The translations under genes and the position numbers were made by a program. From Seison nebaliae (lineage: Eukaryota > Rotifera > Pararotatoria > Seisonacea > Seisonidae): a stretch of DNA of 64,000 nucleotides. Of this stretch, positions 1-10,773 are shown piece by piece (the stretch's first letter is position 1; each line of letters begins with the position of its first letter). Under the pieces are notes generated by a model that was given only the letters and a program-made list of their open reading frames with translations, ran no database searches and was not told the origin of the DNA. The DNA lies in assembly GCA_023231475.1 (NCBI GenBank), contig JALJEE010001061.1, forward strand, positions 1 to 64,000. Direction: 5' to 3'.

Positions 1-148
1 TGTTTATTTTTCTGTAATTTAAGAATAAATAAAATATTTCGTAATAATATGAAATTAGATCAAAATGGTAGGAAGGAATGAAAAAAATTATCAAAATTTA
101 TATTGTTAGAATGAATAATTATTGTGTATAAATAAAAAGAAGAAATAT

Positions 149-2865
149 TCAATTTATAATATTGAGAAGTGGGTTGTCGGTTGAAGAATTGATATAATTT
201 TGAATGGCAACATTTAATCGTTTGATTAATTCATCGTTCTCTTCATAAAGACCGGTATGTAACAACTGGTCACGTTCTCTTATTAAATCCTTTAACTGAT
301 CTTTATTTGTCCCAGTTTTCTGACGATTAGTGGAATTGTCTAAACGTTTTTTATCTTCATTCTCTAATTCTCTCTGTGATTCTTCTTTCGCTTTTTTCAA
401 TAATTCGATTGTCTCCGCTTCTTTCTGATTTTGTTTCAATTCCTTCAATTCCTTCTTCTGATCTCGTGCTTCTTTCTTCCGAATTTTTAGCAACTCCGCT
501 AAACATCGATTCAATTCATTCTTATATTGGATTTTAAATCTCTCCGATTCCATTAACTTATTCGACAAATCACTCTATTAAATACATATTAAAATGAGAT
601 AAAGAAATGATGAGAATAAAAACATTTTCTTGTGTCAACTTCACAATTTGAGTTTGATAATTCGATTCTTTCGGAATTATTTGTTGTCGTAAATTTAATA
701 ATTCCTGATCAGAATTCTTCCTCGTCTCATTTAATCGATCTTCAGTTTGTTTCAACTGGAAATCATTAAAATTAAATTGGCAAATTGAAAAGAAAAACTT
801 CAGATCTCAAGAATTCTACTCGTTTCTCTAATTCCACATTCTTCAGTCTAATTCAAATAAATTTTTAAAGTTTCTTTTTTAAAATTTATTACGAATTGAA
901 AAACTTTTCTATTTCCACTAAATGTTTCGTTTCGTCCATCATTATTCTTCTTTCTTCTTGAAATTCATGATCTAATTTATCTGCTTTCATTCTCAAATCG
1001 GATTGTTTCTCAGAAATCTAATTTTTTCATAATCAATTCCAATTTATCTTATTTCACTAACTTTTAATGTTTTCTTCTTCATATCTTCTTCTTCTTTCTG
1101 TAAATCATCAAATAATAATTTACTCCGTCTTTCCAATTCACTATAAGCAGTTATCTATGAATTCAAATAAATTATTAATAATAAATTAAATAAATAAAAC
1201 TTTCTTTTGGAGGAATGTTTGTCTTTCATGTTCACGCTTCCGAAACTGTTTCGCCATTTCTAATAATCGTTGAGATTCAATAAATTCCAACTAGAAAAAA
1301 AAATATAAAAAAAAAATTTTTTTAAATAATTCTACAAATAAATTTGAAATAAGAAAAAAAACTTTGACTAAAAATTCTTTTTCTTTATTCTTCTTCCACA
1401 ATTCCAATTCATAAACGGCGTGTAATTGTGTGTGAACGTCAATTGGGAGGGAATTCTTTTTCTGATCAGAAATCTCAGGACAAGTCATCACTTCTTTCTG
1501 ATAATCGATATTTTCCGTGGCGTCTTTATCCATCGATTTTCTTGATAATTTACTGAGTGGAAAAATCGATAAATTTTGTGGAGTGGCATTTTGATCGATA
1601 TTATTATTATTTTCTTCCTGAACGGTAAATTGATCGAATGTTTCAGTTTCGGTAATTTCTGTCGGATTATTTTCGGTGGTGAAAGTGGGAGAATTTCTCT
1701 GTTGTTTATGGAATGATAATTGAAGTGATAATTTCCCGAAGAAATGATACGAATCGATTTCTTCACATTTGACAGGAATTGATAAATTAAATAATTTATC
1801 AGAAGAGAAATTTTCTTTATTTTCATTTTTCATATTCGATGATAGATAAGTTGACGGCGGTTCAATAGTTGCATTACCGATAATTGGAAATTGATTATCA
1901 TCTTCGACTAATTCGATTCGTATATTTATCGAACTATTCAGCAACATATCATTATCGAGTAATGGAAGATGATTTCCCATCGTCATCTCATTCAATGCGG
2001 CTTCGGTAAAAGAATTTTCAATTTTCATGGGAATGGTAAATTGAATAGGAAACGGTTTCGTTTCGAACATCCAATTTCCATAATTGAACGATAATCGAAT
2101 TAATTTCTCTTTCTTATTTTTCATCTCCTTCAATTGTTGTGATGTCAACATTTTGACGAAAACGGGCAACGTCTCATTCGGATACATTTCCAACGACATT
2201 AAATTAATGGAAATGAAATTATAATCGTACCGTTTTGACGATATTCCATTCTTGCTCTTAATCGTCCGATCGAGATTTCTTAATAAATCTTTTATTTGAA
2301 AATCACTTTCTGTTTCGTTCACCGTTTTCTCTTCCGTTTCCATATATAAAGCTAATTGAATTTGTGGAGTACTTTTGTTGTCTTGTCGAATTGGACAATT
2401 GAGAATTTTATTCCAAACCGGTTTCTATTTCACATAAAGGAAATTTAGAGGAGAATTTAAATAATGAGAACTTTATCTTCAGCGTTTTGAATTCCTGAAT
2501 GAACATTTAAAACGATATATCCTATCGTCTTTTTACTATGACCGTTACATCCATAAATGTGAATCTGGAACAGAAATTAAAATTTTTTAAATATTTCATG
2601 AAATTTTGAAAAATTGAAATGAAAGAACTTTAATAGCGGAACGTTTCATTCGATGTGATTGATATTGTTGTTTATTGAGCGACCAGGCTAATTCCTGTTG
2701 TATGAGAATTCGAGTTAATATTTGACTAGAATTACATGGAATGGGATCGATTGCCAATTGTTCATGATCGAATTTTGCTTCGATTTCTAACGATTCAAAT
2801 TGGAATTCAATTCCACGAACTTCGTATAATGAAATGACGAGTAAAACTCGTTCATCTTCCATCAT
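149..2865 (-). CDS. CEP120: CEP120 centrosomal protein homologue, 9 exons
   Basis: Centriole-elongation and ciliogenesis protein acting at daughter centrioles and basal bodies. Exons in reading order: 2865-2629, 2564-2472, 2424-1363, 1290-1201, 1154-1062, 1017-905, 847-799, 755-624, 574-149; all frames close, giving about 764 residues (human CEP120 is 986). The N-terminal C2-like module is recognisable (LLVISLYEVRG, then EAKFDHEQLAIDP; second exon has TIGYIVL as in CEP120). The middle exon carries C2-like beta-rich sequence; the C-terminal half is coiled coil beginning near ELELWKKNKEKEF. The last exon has the family's C-terminal signature (LIRERDQLLHTGLYEENDEL against LIEERDTLMRTGVYNHED in the human protein). 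The start is the second Met of an MM pair after an upstream AT-rich leader. Every intron donor is GTT. A Met at 2343 is internal, because the frame continues from the exon at 2424. Confidence 0.9.
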
Positions 2866-3149
2866 TGATCTCGCCAAATTAACATGTGATGAGAATGTCT
2901 AGAAGTAAGATGAGAAATATAATAAATAATAAAGGATGTTGACTTTCAAGAAGAAATTGTCAGGAAAATTGTACGAAAATGAATTGAAAAAAAAGAAAAA
3001 TAAATTTCTCTTAAAAAAAAATTGAATGAACAATTCAATTGAAAAGTCAGAAGAAAAAAGAAAAGTTTTTTTTTGGAAGAATCTTTTTTTCTTTCTTTCT
3101 ATTAAGTATCATTTCTATGCATTTTTCGTGCACTATTTCTGCACTCAAT

Positions 3150-3794
3150 TTAATTGGTACTATGGAGAGCACGTAAGAATTCCCCGTGACATGTCTCAAC
3201 ATCCAAAATCATTTCGCGACATTCCTCCTCATTCAATTCGCTCGTGGCTAACGGTAAATTATTCAATTTGTCGTACCATCCCAAAATCTTCTCTCGACTT
3301 TCTTGATCTGATGGAAAGATGGAATTGAGTTTGAGGAAGAGAGCTGATATCTCTCTCACGTCATGAATCAGTTCACCTTTACTTGTTATTTCTAATTTCA
3401 ATTTATCCATCACCGTAATAAACAATCCGACAATTTCTGCTATTGCTGGTGCTAAACCGGTTTTATCACCAGGAATCGTTATTGGACGACCATCACGTAT
3501 ACGATCTAACGCTGATGGACATTGACATCGATTCTCTGCGAGAAATTTACTCAAATCATCCAAATTCTTTCCCGCTTCTTTCGCAGCTATTTTTACCTGC
3601 ACTAGCAAACGGGAACATGCGGCGGTGTAGTCGTTCGGTTGGATGAGGTCGCGACTATACGCCTTCTCTAATGATTGCAATGTATTGATGACGGCATAAA
3701 GATCAGCTGCGTTATCCACATGTTTACGTTCCCGAGCGTTCCGATATAATTTCACTTCTTGGAACATCTCGGAGTCAAGACGACCAGTTGCCAT
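3150..3794 (-). CDS. VPS28: VPS28, ESCRT-I subunit
   Basis: Subunit of the ESCRT-I complex, which sorts ubiquitinated cargo into multivesicular endosomes. Single exon, 214 residues, close to the usual 210-220. The N-terminal VPS28 core that binds TSG101/VPS37 is clear (EVKLYRNARER, LEKAYSRD, YTAACSRLLVQ, CPSALDRI, GRPITI), followed by the C-terminal four-helix domain (IVGLFITVMDKLKLEI). The frame stays open upstream to 3839 but the first ATG is at 3794, directly before the conserved region. It lies 285 bp upstream of CEP120 and 402 bp downstream of RSPH3, all on the minus strand. Confidence 0.95.
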   Translation of the reverse strand: MATGRLDSEMFQEVKLYRNARERKHVDNAADLYAVINTLQSLEKAYSRDLIQPNDYTAACSRLLVQVKIAAKEAGKNLDDLSKFLAENRCQCPSALDRIRDGRPITIPGDKTGLAPAIAEIVGLFITVMDKLKLEITSKGELIHDVREISALFLKLNSIFPSDQESREKILGWYDKLNNLPLATSELNEEECREMILDVETCHGEFLRALHSTN

Positions 3795-4196
3795 TTCGTG
3801 TTTCAGAATATTAATAATAAAAAATTTATTTTCTCCCAAAATGAAAAACTTGTAATTTGAATAAAGAATTTATTGAATTTTCAAGAAGAAACTTCTAATC
3901 AATCTTTTCTTAATCTGACTTAATGATAATATTCTCCTGAAAATTGATTTCTGATGATATTTTATCCATAATTTAATTCAAAATTTATTTCTCATAATAT
4001 TTTTTTATTCTAAACTCATTTTTCGCCATATTTTTTTTCCAACATTTTTTTCTTCTAATATTCTTTCATTTGAAATTTATTTTTCTCCAAAAACTTATTT
4101 TTCATGAGAAATCAGATTAATATTAAGAATAGTCATATAATCAGTCATGAGAATATTAATTTCGAAATTTATGTTTGATCATATTTTATTGGAAAC
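3795..4196. other. AT-rich spacer between RSPH3 and VPS28
   Basis: Very AT-rich sequence with short direct near-repeats of T-rich words. No open frame or RNA gene was seen. It would hold the 3' UTR of RSPH3 and the 5' flank of VPS28. Confidence 0.5.
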
Positions 4197-5582
4197 TTAG
4201 TGTTTTGGATTGACACAATTTCTTATCAGTTCATCTAAAATGAGATTAGCGATCTGATGATCTTGAAGACGGATGATGCTCGAGCTATAAATCTTTCTTC
4301 GTAACAAATCCATAAATTCTCCACGTCGACCTAATTGACTCGATAATTTTTCTCGCTCCACTTTTCTAGTAGCTAGATCGAGGGCAGTACTTAATCGGTT
4401 ATTGATAGCGTTATGTAGAATGACTTTCTTTTTGTTTCGTTGAATCGTTTTAAAGTCTCCCAATTTGTCATTCTTCTCATTCACTTCTTCTGTGGTCGTT
4501 CCATCGGATTGGAGCGAGATGACTTGTTCGTCTCGATTGAGATGTAATCGTTTGAGTAGTGTGATCTTTGCCATAATATTCATTTTGTTATATTCATGTC
4601 TCATGAGTAACATTTTATAATAATAAAGATTGATTTCTTCATGTAATTCCAATTCGGCTTGTTGGAAAGCTACTCCCAAAATCACTTCGATGATTGGTTG
4701 GTAAAGTTCGTCAAAACCTTTTAATTCATTTCTATCCAATTGTGTGCCAATCTCTTTCACATCTTTTCTTTCCGTTTCATTGATGATTAATGGTCGATTT
4801 GATAAATGATCCGAATCCACTTTCGCCAACAATTGATAAACAGCCTCGTCATGTAAATCCTGAAGTCTCATAATTTCGATAGCAGACGGTGGTGATAATT
4901 GTTCATAATTATGTGTTGTGAATAATGTCACTTTCTTCTCATTCTTCAACTCTTTCACACCTTCCACTTGAAGTATTCGCTGATGTTCTTTGGTGATGTG
5001 AGGACTGAGATTTGGTATTTTTTGGAGACAATATTTCTCCCGATTATGATATTTCTCATTACCATACATATCCGTTAACGTGATGGGCATGTCTTTCATT
5101 TGGGAAATGAACACGTCATTATTCACCAAATCTACAGGTCGCCATTGCCATTTGGAAGTTTTGCTAATTCGAAATTTGTCGCTGTCACTTTTATCACTTT
5201 CCAGCGAATCAGTCGAGAGATTTGTGGAAGTTTGGTTTAATTTATGATCGGAGACTTTCCTCTGTTTGTCAGTTATCGCTCGCAATCGATCGTCAGTTCT
5301 CAATTGCACTTCTTGTTTACTCATATATCGCTCCAAATAATTTCGGCCGGTTTTCGAAAGGAAATTCAAATCGGGACGAAACCGTTTTAAGGAATGTTGT
5401 TCTAATCGATATCGTCTGGGATGACGATGAATATTCGGAGTGAATTTCGGGAACAATTCCGCACACTCATTCATCAACACAACTCTCTTGTGGAGAGGTT
5501 TGATTTCTCGATAATCTATCTCCGAATAATCATCGGCTTCCAACGATACTCTTTCCTGCACCGTACTCGATCGTTCATCCAT
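4197..5582 (-). CDS. RSPH3: RSPH3 radial spoke head/stalk protein homologue
   Basis: Axonemal radial-spoke component of motile cilia and flagella. Single exon, 461 residues. The diagnostic stretch lies around residues 285-320: KEIGTQLDR, then ELYQPIIEVILGVAFQQAELELHEE, corresponding to the conserved PVLEVLVGKTIEQSLLEVMEEEE block of vertebrate RSPH3, followed by a charged helical segment. The N-terminal half is divergent but keeps a DMYGN motif. The start is the first ATG of the frame. The ATG is only 44 bp downstream of the BTB-Kelch stop on the same strand. The match is convincing in the core and weak outside it; another radial-spoke or CFAP family member is the main alternative. Confidence 0.8.
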   Translation of the reverse strand: MDERSSTVQERVSLEADDYSEIDYREIKPLHKRVVLMNECAELFPKFTPNIHRHPRRYRLEQHSLKRFRPDLNFLSKTGRNYLERYMSKQEVQLRTDDRLRAITDKQRKVSDHKLNQTSTNLSTDSLESDKSDSDKFRISKTSKWQWRPVDLVNNDVFISQMKDMPITLTDMYGNEKYHNREKYCLQKIPNLSPHITKEHQRILQVEGVKELKNEKKVTLFTTHNYEQLSPPSAIEIMRLQDLHDEAVYQLLAKVDSDHLSNRPLIINETERKDVKEIGTQLDRNELKGFDELYQPIIEVILGVAFQQAELELHEEINLYYYKMLLMRHEYNKMNIMAKITLLKRLHLNRDEQVISLQSDGTTTEEVNEKNDKLGDFKTIQRNKKKVILHNAINNRLSTALDLATRKVEREKLSSQLGRRGEFMDLLRRKIYSSSIIRLQDHQIANLILDELIRNCVNPKH

Positions 5583-5625
5583 CAAACAATTTTATTAGTG
5601 AAACTGATTTGACAAATCAATAAAT

Positions 5626-8399
5626 TCAAATGACGATGGAAGAAAAGAAGAATTCTTTCAACGGAATTTTCATTTGTGCGCTCATCTTCCATAATATCAA
5701 TGGCAGTTTCAACGAATTCACCATCAATCGACCATCCGTTTTCAAAAATTTTATTCTATTCTCATCATCTCTCATCAACAAATAGAATATATCGTCGCTA
5801 TTTCTGATGAATAAATATTTCCCATTCAATTCCTCCAACATATGATGATGTTGAGCCACGTGAGTAATGTCGATTTCTTTCTCCTCCAAATTCACATTAC
5901 CTTCCATCACACTTCGTCCTGACATACCGATCGGTGAGTAACTTCCAATGAAATTGAAACTATTCAATCTCGGAATAAATAAATGGAAATTTATAAAGGA
6001 ATAATCCGTTTTTACCAGATCCATATAAATCCAACTGAAAAAATTAAATTGAAGAAAAATTTAAATAAAATTTTCAAAAAGAAACTTGTTTGTTATAAGA
6101 GAATAAACATAGAAATGTTCGATCGAATGAACGAGAAAATGATCGTTGTCGATTCGGTTCGCAAATACTTCCACGTCCTGTAACTGTATCGGCAATATGG
6201 TCAATATTCTCGATTGTAAACGATGACAATAAGTACAAGAAATTGTAATTTCTTCAATTTTCTCTTCATATCTTGAAAAGTTTTGAAAAATGTGCTTTGG
6301 AAAAATTTTCAATTTTTAAATTTACAAACTTGAATCGATTTCCTTTCCCACCAATCACGATGATTCGATATCGTCGACGATTTCTCTTACATCTTTGACA
6401 TTTTACATCTAATTCACGTTCGTTCTTGAATAATAACGAATAACATGACGTGCGACGACAATGCATTGACGAACAGATGATTTCTTTAACTTTCATCTAT
6501 TTACAATTAAATATTTATTAAATATAATTTTAAATAAATAATTTTAAATGAACCGGTTCCTTCTTCTCAAAAGACAATTCGAGACAATGAATCGCTTTCG
6601 TTGGATAAGTTTCCAATTGACATCTCACCGGATTGATTCCACCTGTTAATACGACATTCATTTTGATGGAATAAATGACGGAAATTTAACCGATAACATA
6701 AATTTTGTTTTCTATGGAAATTAACGAGGCGTATCGTCTCACAATCGTCAATTGATCATAACAATTCCAATAGTCTCTATTATAAACGACGACTGATAAG
6801 GAGATTTAATTTTAAATTTAAATTTAAATTCGTTAACGATGATTGTCGAATAAGAGAATGAAATAATCTCTTAAATTCTTTTGGTTATTTCCATGTTCGA
6901 TTAAACAGATCGAATAAACATCTTTCTCGTCATCCAAATGAATGTTTGAACTGGCATTATTCCCCGATTTGTTTTTAAAATTTCTTAACGGATTTAAAAA
7001 ATTCGATTTCGCCATTACCGAATTGGGATTGAAAGTTAATAAGTGTAAAGGCGGATGCTTTCTTCCGAATTGAAAAGAAATGAAAAAAATTTGATCAATA
7101 CGAATCAGTTAATTCTTATCCAAAAATTCATTTAACTTTTTATGTGGACGAATTTGCATATTATGATTTCCTTCTAATAAACCGTCGAAATGATAATCAA
7201 TTGATTGTGGTGTATCATCGAGATGGAAGAATGTTTGACTATCATCATGATGGAAGTATGTCTGACTATCATCATGATGGAAGAATGTCTGATTATCGTC
7301 GACATTGAACATCGTGTGATTATCATCATCGAGATGAAAGATGGTTTGATTATCATCATCCAGTGAAAATTGATGAGCTTTTGATGAATATGTGAATAAA
7401 TTTCCTGCTGCATTTGTATCATCCATTAATTCGGTTTGTTCATTCTCCTCATGATCAGTGAAGGAAGAATTGGCGATATCTTTCCAATTCGTTTCCATTC
7501 CTTCATTCCTCATTGGAGTGAATTCCAGAGAATAATGATGTGGCATTTCCAATAAAGCTCGATAAAGATCATCGTTATAAATCAGATAATATTCACAAGC
7601 GAACACTTTCTCTTCTGTCGTGAAATCTGAAAAATTTTTAATTTTTTTAAATTTAAAATTAATTTTTAACATTTCTCTCTTTTACCGATACATTCGTCGA
7701 GATGAGCTAACGGGAAAAAAATCTCGAATAATCTCAACCATTCGTATGGTGTGACATGATTAGCGAACATGACACGATGTTTCCGCAAATAATAGAAATA
7801 TGCGATAGCAATATCGCGATCATGTAAGGCGCATGGTCGAATATGTGAACAGATCAATTTACTGAATTGATCGATAGCGAATTGTTTCTGTTCCCGATTG
7901 AGGAATGACGACGAATAATTCATCATGTGAAGTATGGCGTCCTCGTCATACACTTCTTTCAATGTACTATTGATGTAAGTTTTACTAAATCGTTTCAATT
8001 CTTCCATAAATGAATTTGAAAAAAAAAAAGAAAAATTAAAAAAAATTTTTTTTTTTAAATTGAGAAAAATTTCCAACTCTCTAGAATGAATTTGAGTCGT
8101 TGGTGGATATAATAGAAATCTAAAATTTCCGCAGTTCTCAACAATTCTTCCAATTGCGGGAAGGTCAAACAAAGTGCTGGATTGTTTGTCAATGAAATTA
8201 GATTGTTGAACGACTCGACGGAAACGTCCTTAAACTTGATCTTTTTAAACCTCAAATCCCTAAATCGTTTGTGAAGATAAGTAAAATGAACTTTATCCAT
8301 ATTCTTCAGAAGACTCGTCAGTTTCGTACTGTTATTCTTGAGAATATCCAAATTCATTCGGATCGTGCCCGTTTTCAATTGAATTGTCGAATAATTCAT
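5626..8399 (-). CDS. Divergent BTB-BACK-Kelch protein, 9 exons
   Basis: Exons in reading order: 8399-8078, 8000-7686, 7626-7137, 7061-6838, 6792-6691, 6642-6554, 6496-6330, 6271-6086, 6034-5626; frames close at 767 residues. The first exon reads as a BTB fold (FKDVSVESFNNLI, then LEELLRTAEILDF). The second continues into a BACK-like helical region. A His/Asp-rich tandem repeat follows, then Kelch-type blades, clearest at RRYASLISIENKIYVIGG. Exon 7 has a Cys-rich stretch (CSSMHCRRTSC, then CQRCKR) and exon 8 a CTYC motif that could bind zinc. KLHL proteins usually act as CUL3 substrate adaptors; whether this one does is inference. It is longer than usual (about 600) because of the acidic repeat. 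Seven of eight donors are GTT; the other is GTAAAA. Confidence 0.75.
7205..7375 (-). repeat. In-frame His/Asp tandem repeat inside the BTB-Kelch gene
   Basis: Five to six imperfect copies of a 30-39 bp unit encode peptides of the form DDSQTFFHHDD / DDNQTIFHLDD. The copies are most alike in the centre (two near-identical DDSQT units), which suggests recent slippage or unequal exchange. The repeat sits between the BACK-like region and the Kelch blades. Confidence 0.85.
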
Positions 8400-8521
8400 G
8401 TGCGAAGGAAATGAGGAGAAAGAAAAATGGAAAAAAATTGTGTTCTAGTCAAATAATTTTATTTTGCTCCAATCTGCTTAAAAGAGAAGAAAAAGAAGTC
8501 AATTAATCTTCCAAGTTCATC

Positions 8522-8818
8522 TCATTCTTCAGGTTGCTTAATTTTCTGATCTGCTTTTATCATCGAATCGATCAAGTTCATATCATAAGATTTTTTCGGT
8601 TTGAAATCGAAAACCGTTTCCATCTTGTTAATTTCCACCGAATGTTTTACATTCGCTTTTAACATCTCTCTCGTTCGCTGATCAACGGTGAGAAGGATAT
8701 CTGTCGTTCTGATTGCTGGTATAATTTTCCGTTTTCTTATCGAGTCATCCAATGAGACGCTTTTCGTCGGTTTTTTCGAAGTTCCACTTTCTGATTTTTT
8801 TGACTGAGAACGCGACAT
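8522..8818 (-). CDS. Small lysine/serine-rich protein, unrecognised
   Basis: A 98-residue single-exon frame from the first good ATG (MSRSQSKKSESG). It is basic and Ser/Lys-rich at the N-terminus and ends with a more ordered segment (METVFDFKPKKSYDMNLID). No family is recognised. It lies 123 bp upstream of the BTB-Kelch start on the same strand and is the first member of the minus-strand block. No signal peptide or membrane segment. Confidence 0.5.
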   Translation of the reverse strand: MSRSQSKKSESGTSKKPTKSVSLDDSIRKRKIIPAIRTTDILLTVDQRTREMLKANVKHSVEINKMETVFDFKPKKSYDMNLIDSMIKADQKIKQPEE

Positions 8819-9617
8819 GTACGAACACAATAGAATAGACACAGAAAAACAAAACTTGAATTGATCTCACTAAAAAATGACGATTTAAACCGAAATCTCT
8901 AATTTACATGTTTCAATTTTAATCAACAATTAATAAACATTTATAATGTCAACTATCGGAGTAGTAGAAACTAATAAAGCTATTCAAGAGCAACTTCAAT
9001 AAAATAAGTTTTATTCTTTTAAGTTTTCTTAAATTCAAATATTATTGATGGAATGCTTTTAGATGGAATTGAAATCATATTTTCGTCAATCGACTCTCTT
9101 TCTTTTCCTTCAAAGTTTTCCTGTTTTTTCAAGAAAATTTATGGAGTTTCTAAAATTTAAAGTTTCTTAAATTCTATAGGAAGTACAAATTCCACTAATC
9201 AACTGAATATTGATTTTATTTCAGATTCATAATGTGAATTATTTTCAAATTTCAAAACTTTATTTTTCAAAATTAAACTAATAAATTCTTCAAAAAATTT
9301 AAGAGAATCTTAAAAAGAATTAGAAATTGGTTATAAAGTTTCAAGAATGATCCAGGTACAGTTGGAGGAGCAGTGGAGAATGATTTGGATGGAAAGTGTG
9401 AAGTAGAACTTAGTGGACGAATTGCTGACTGAAATATAGTCTGCAAGTAATTAACATTAAAACAATAAATTCTAATGGTACCATATGTGATAATGTTAAT
9501 TTGATAATTCCATTATAAACTACTGCAAATATTTGTAGAGAGTTGTCTGAAATTCTTCTATAAAACGTACAAAATATTCTCCAAAATAATTTAACATTTT
9601 AAGCGTTTGCCTGAATT
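8819..9617. other. Intergenic region between divergent gene blocks
   Basis: AT-rich and mostly non-coding. A short open stretch near 9345-9433 (GTVGGAVENDLDGKCEVELSG) looks protein-like and could be an orphan exon or relic, but no partner exons were found. The region should hold the divergent promoters of the minus block and the M15 gene. Confidence 0.4.
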
Positions 9618-10578
9618 ATGAAATATTTATTCGTCATTCTCTGCATTTCATATGGTTAGCATGAATATTTAATCATTCCATTTAATCTTCCTTCTTAGCA
9701 TTTGCATATCCTCAAGATCATGAATGTCTCTCAAAAAGTGGAAGTTGTTTACCATCAGCTTCATGTCCGAACCATAATTACAAATCGGGTTTATGTCCAA
9801 ATGCACCTAACAATGTACGTTGTTGCTTTTCAGGTGACATTTTTTAAATTTCCTTCAAAATTCATTTTACCAAATAATCTGCAGCTCATAAACAAGACCA
9901 AGAATGTGTGAGTAAAGGAGGGAGTTGTTTGAGTAGTTCGGATTGTACGTTCGGCTCGACTCAATCCGGTTTATGTCCAAATGCTCCTTGGAATATTAAA
10001 TGTTGTTTACCGTCCGGTAGTACCGGTACCGTTTCAGGCTCATGTTATTATTTAATTAAAATATTATATTTAAAAATTCAAATTATCAGGTACTGTCCAT
10101 TCTTATCAGAATAGTCAATTCATCGGAAAGAGAGCATATGTGGAAGATGGTTTCCGATATGCCATGGACAAAATGAATAGTTATGCTAAGTCATGTGGAG
10201 TTCAAATTTATATCACCTCATCATTCCGTGTGGTGGGCAATATGGTCAATGGAGCTGTAGTGACACCAGCTTCACAGTCTAATCATCATGTGGGAAAAGC
10301 GATCGATTTCAATATCGCCGTTAATGGTCGTATTGTTTGTAACAGCAGCTGCTTATTGAGTTAATTTAAATTAATGGAATTTAATTTCATTCCATTAAAT
10401 TACAGGAAAATCACATAGTGGAGCAAAATGCTTCTTAAACAAAGTACAAACTGGTGGATTAACTTGGGGTGGAATTTGGTCCACAGCCGATCCAGTACAC
10501 ATCGACGATCGAGCTAACCGTAAATCTGGTTACGCTGCCATGAAAAAACGTTTACAAACGTATTGTCGAAACCTCTAA
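9618..10578 (+). CDS. Secreted Cys-rich M15 (VanY/D,D-carboxypeptidase-like) peptidase, 5 exons
   Basis: Exons 9618-9654, 9699-9833, 9885-10043, 10090-10359, 10406-10578 give 257 residues. Residues 1-16 form a signal peptide (MKYLFVILCISY). Two Cys-rich modules of the pattern C..GSCL..C..GLCPNAP..CC follow, at about 21-58 and 62-105. The catalytic domain has the M15 zinc motif SNHHVGKAIDFN (His and Asp ligands) and the second His in PVHIDD. M15 enzymes cut D-Ala-D-Ala bonds of bacterial peptidoglycan, so a role in digesting or killing bacteria outside the cell is the likely inference. Introns and a signal peptide show it is a working eukaryotic gene rather than contamination. Donors are GTTAGC, GTGACA, GTTATT and GTTAAT. 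Confidence 0.88.
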
Positions 10579-10773
10579 CTAGTCAAGAGAGAACGAGTAA
10601 GAAAATGGAAAGAACTTATAATTGTTTCCTTTATTTTTCTGGGAAATAAAATAAACTTTCTTCATTTCAATAATTATGTGACATACGTTTCGAATGACGT
10701 CAATAAATTATTCATTCGAAGGAGATGAGTATGGATAAAATGAGAAATTTGTCTATACCTAATTGACGGATTG

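Noticed and set aside
1488-1826. Second minus-strand frame within the CEP120 third exon
   Set aside because: It overlaps a conserved exon in another frame and has no recognisable features.
149-8818. Idea that the genome is from an acariform mite, based on AT content and simple repeats
   Set aside because: RSPH3 next to CEP120 points to a lineage with motile cilia, whereas these mites have aflagellate sperm. Not a proof, so species was left open.
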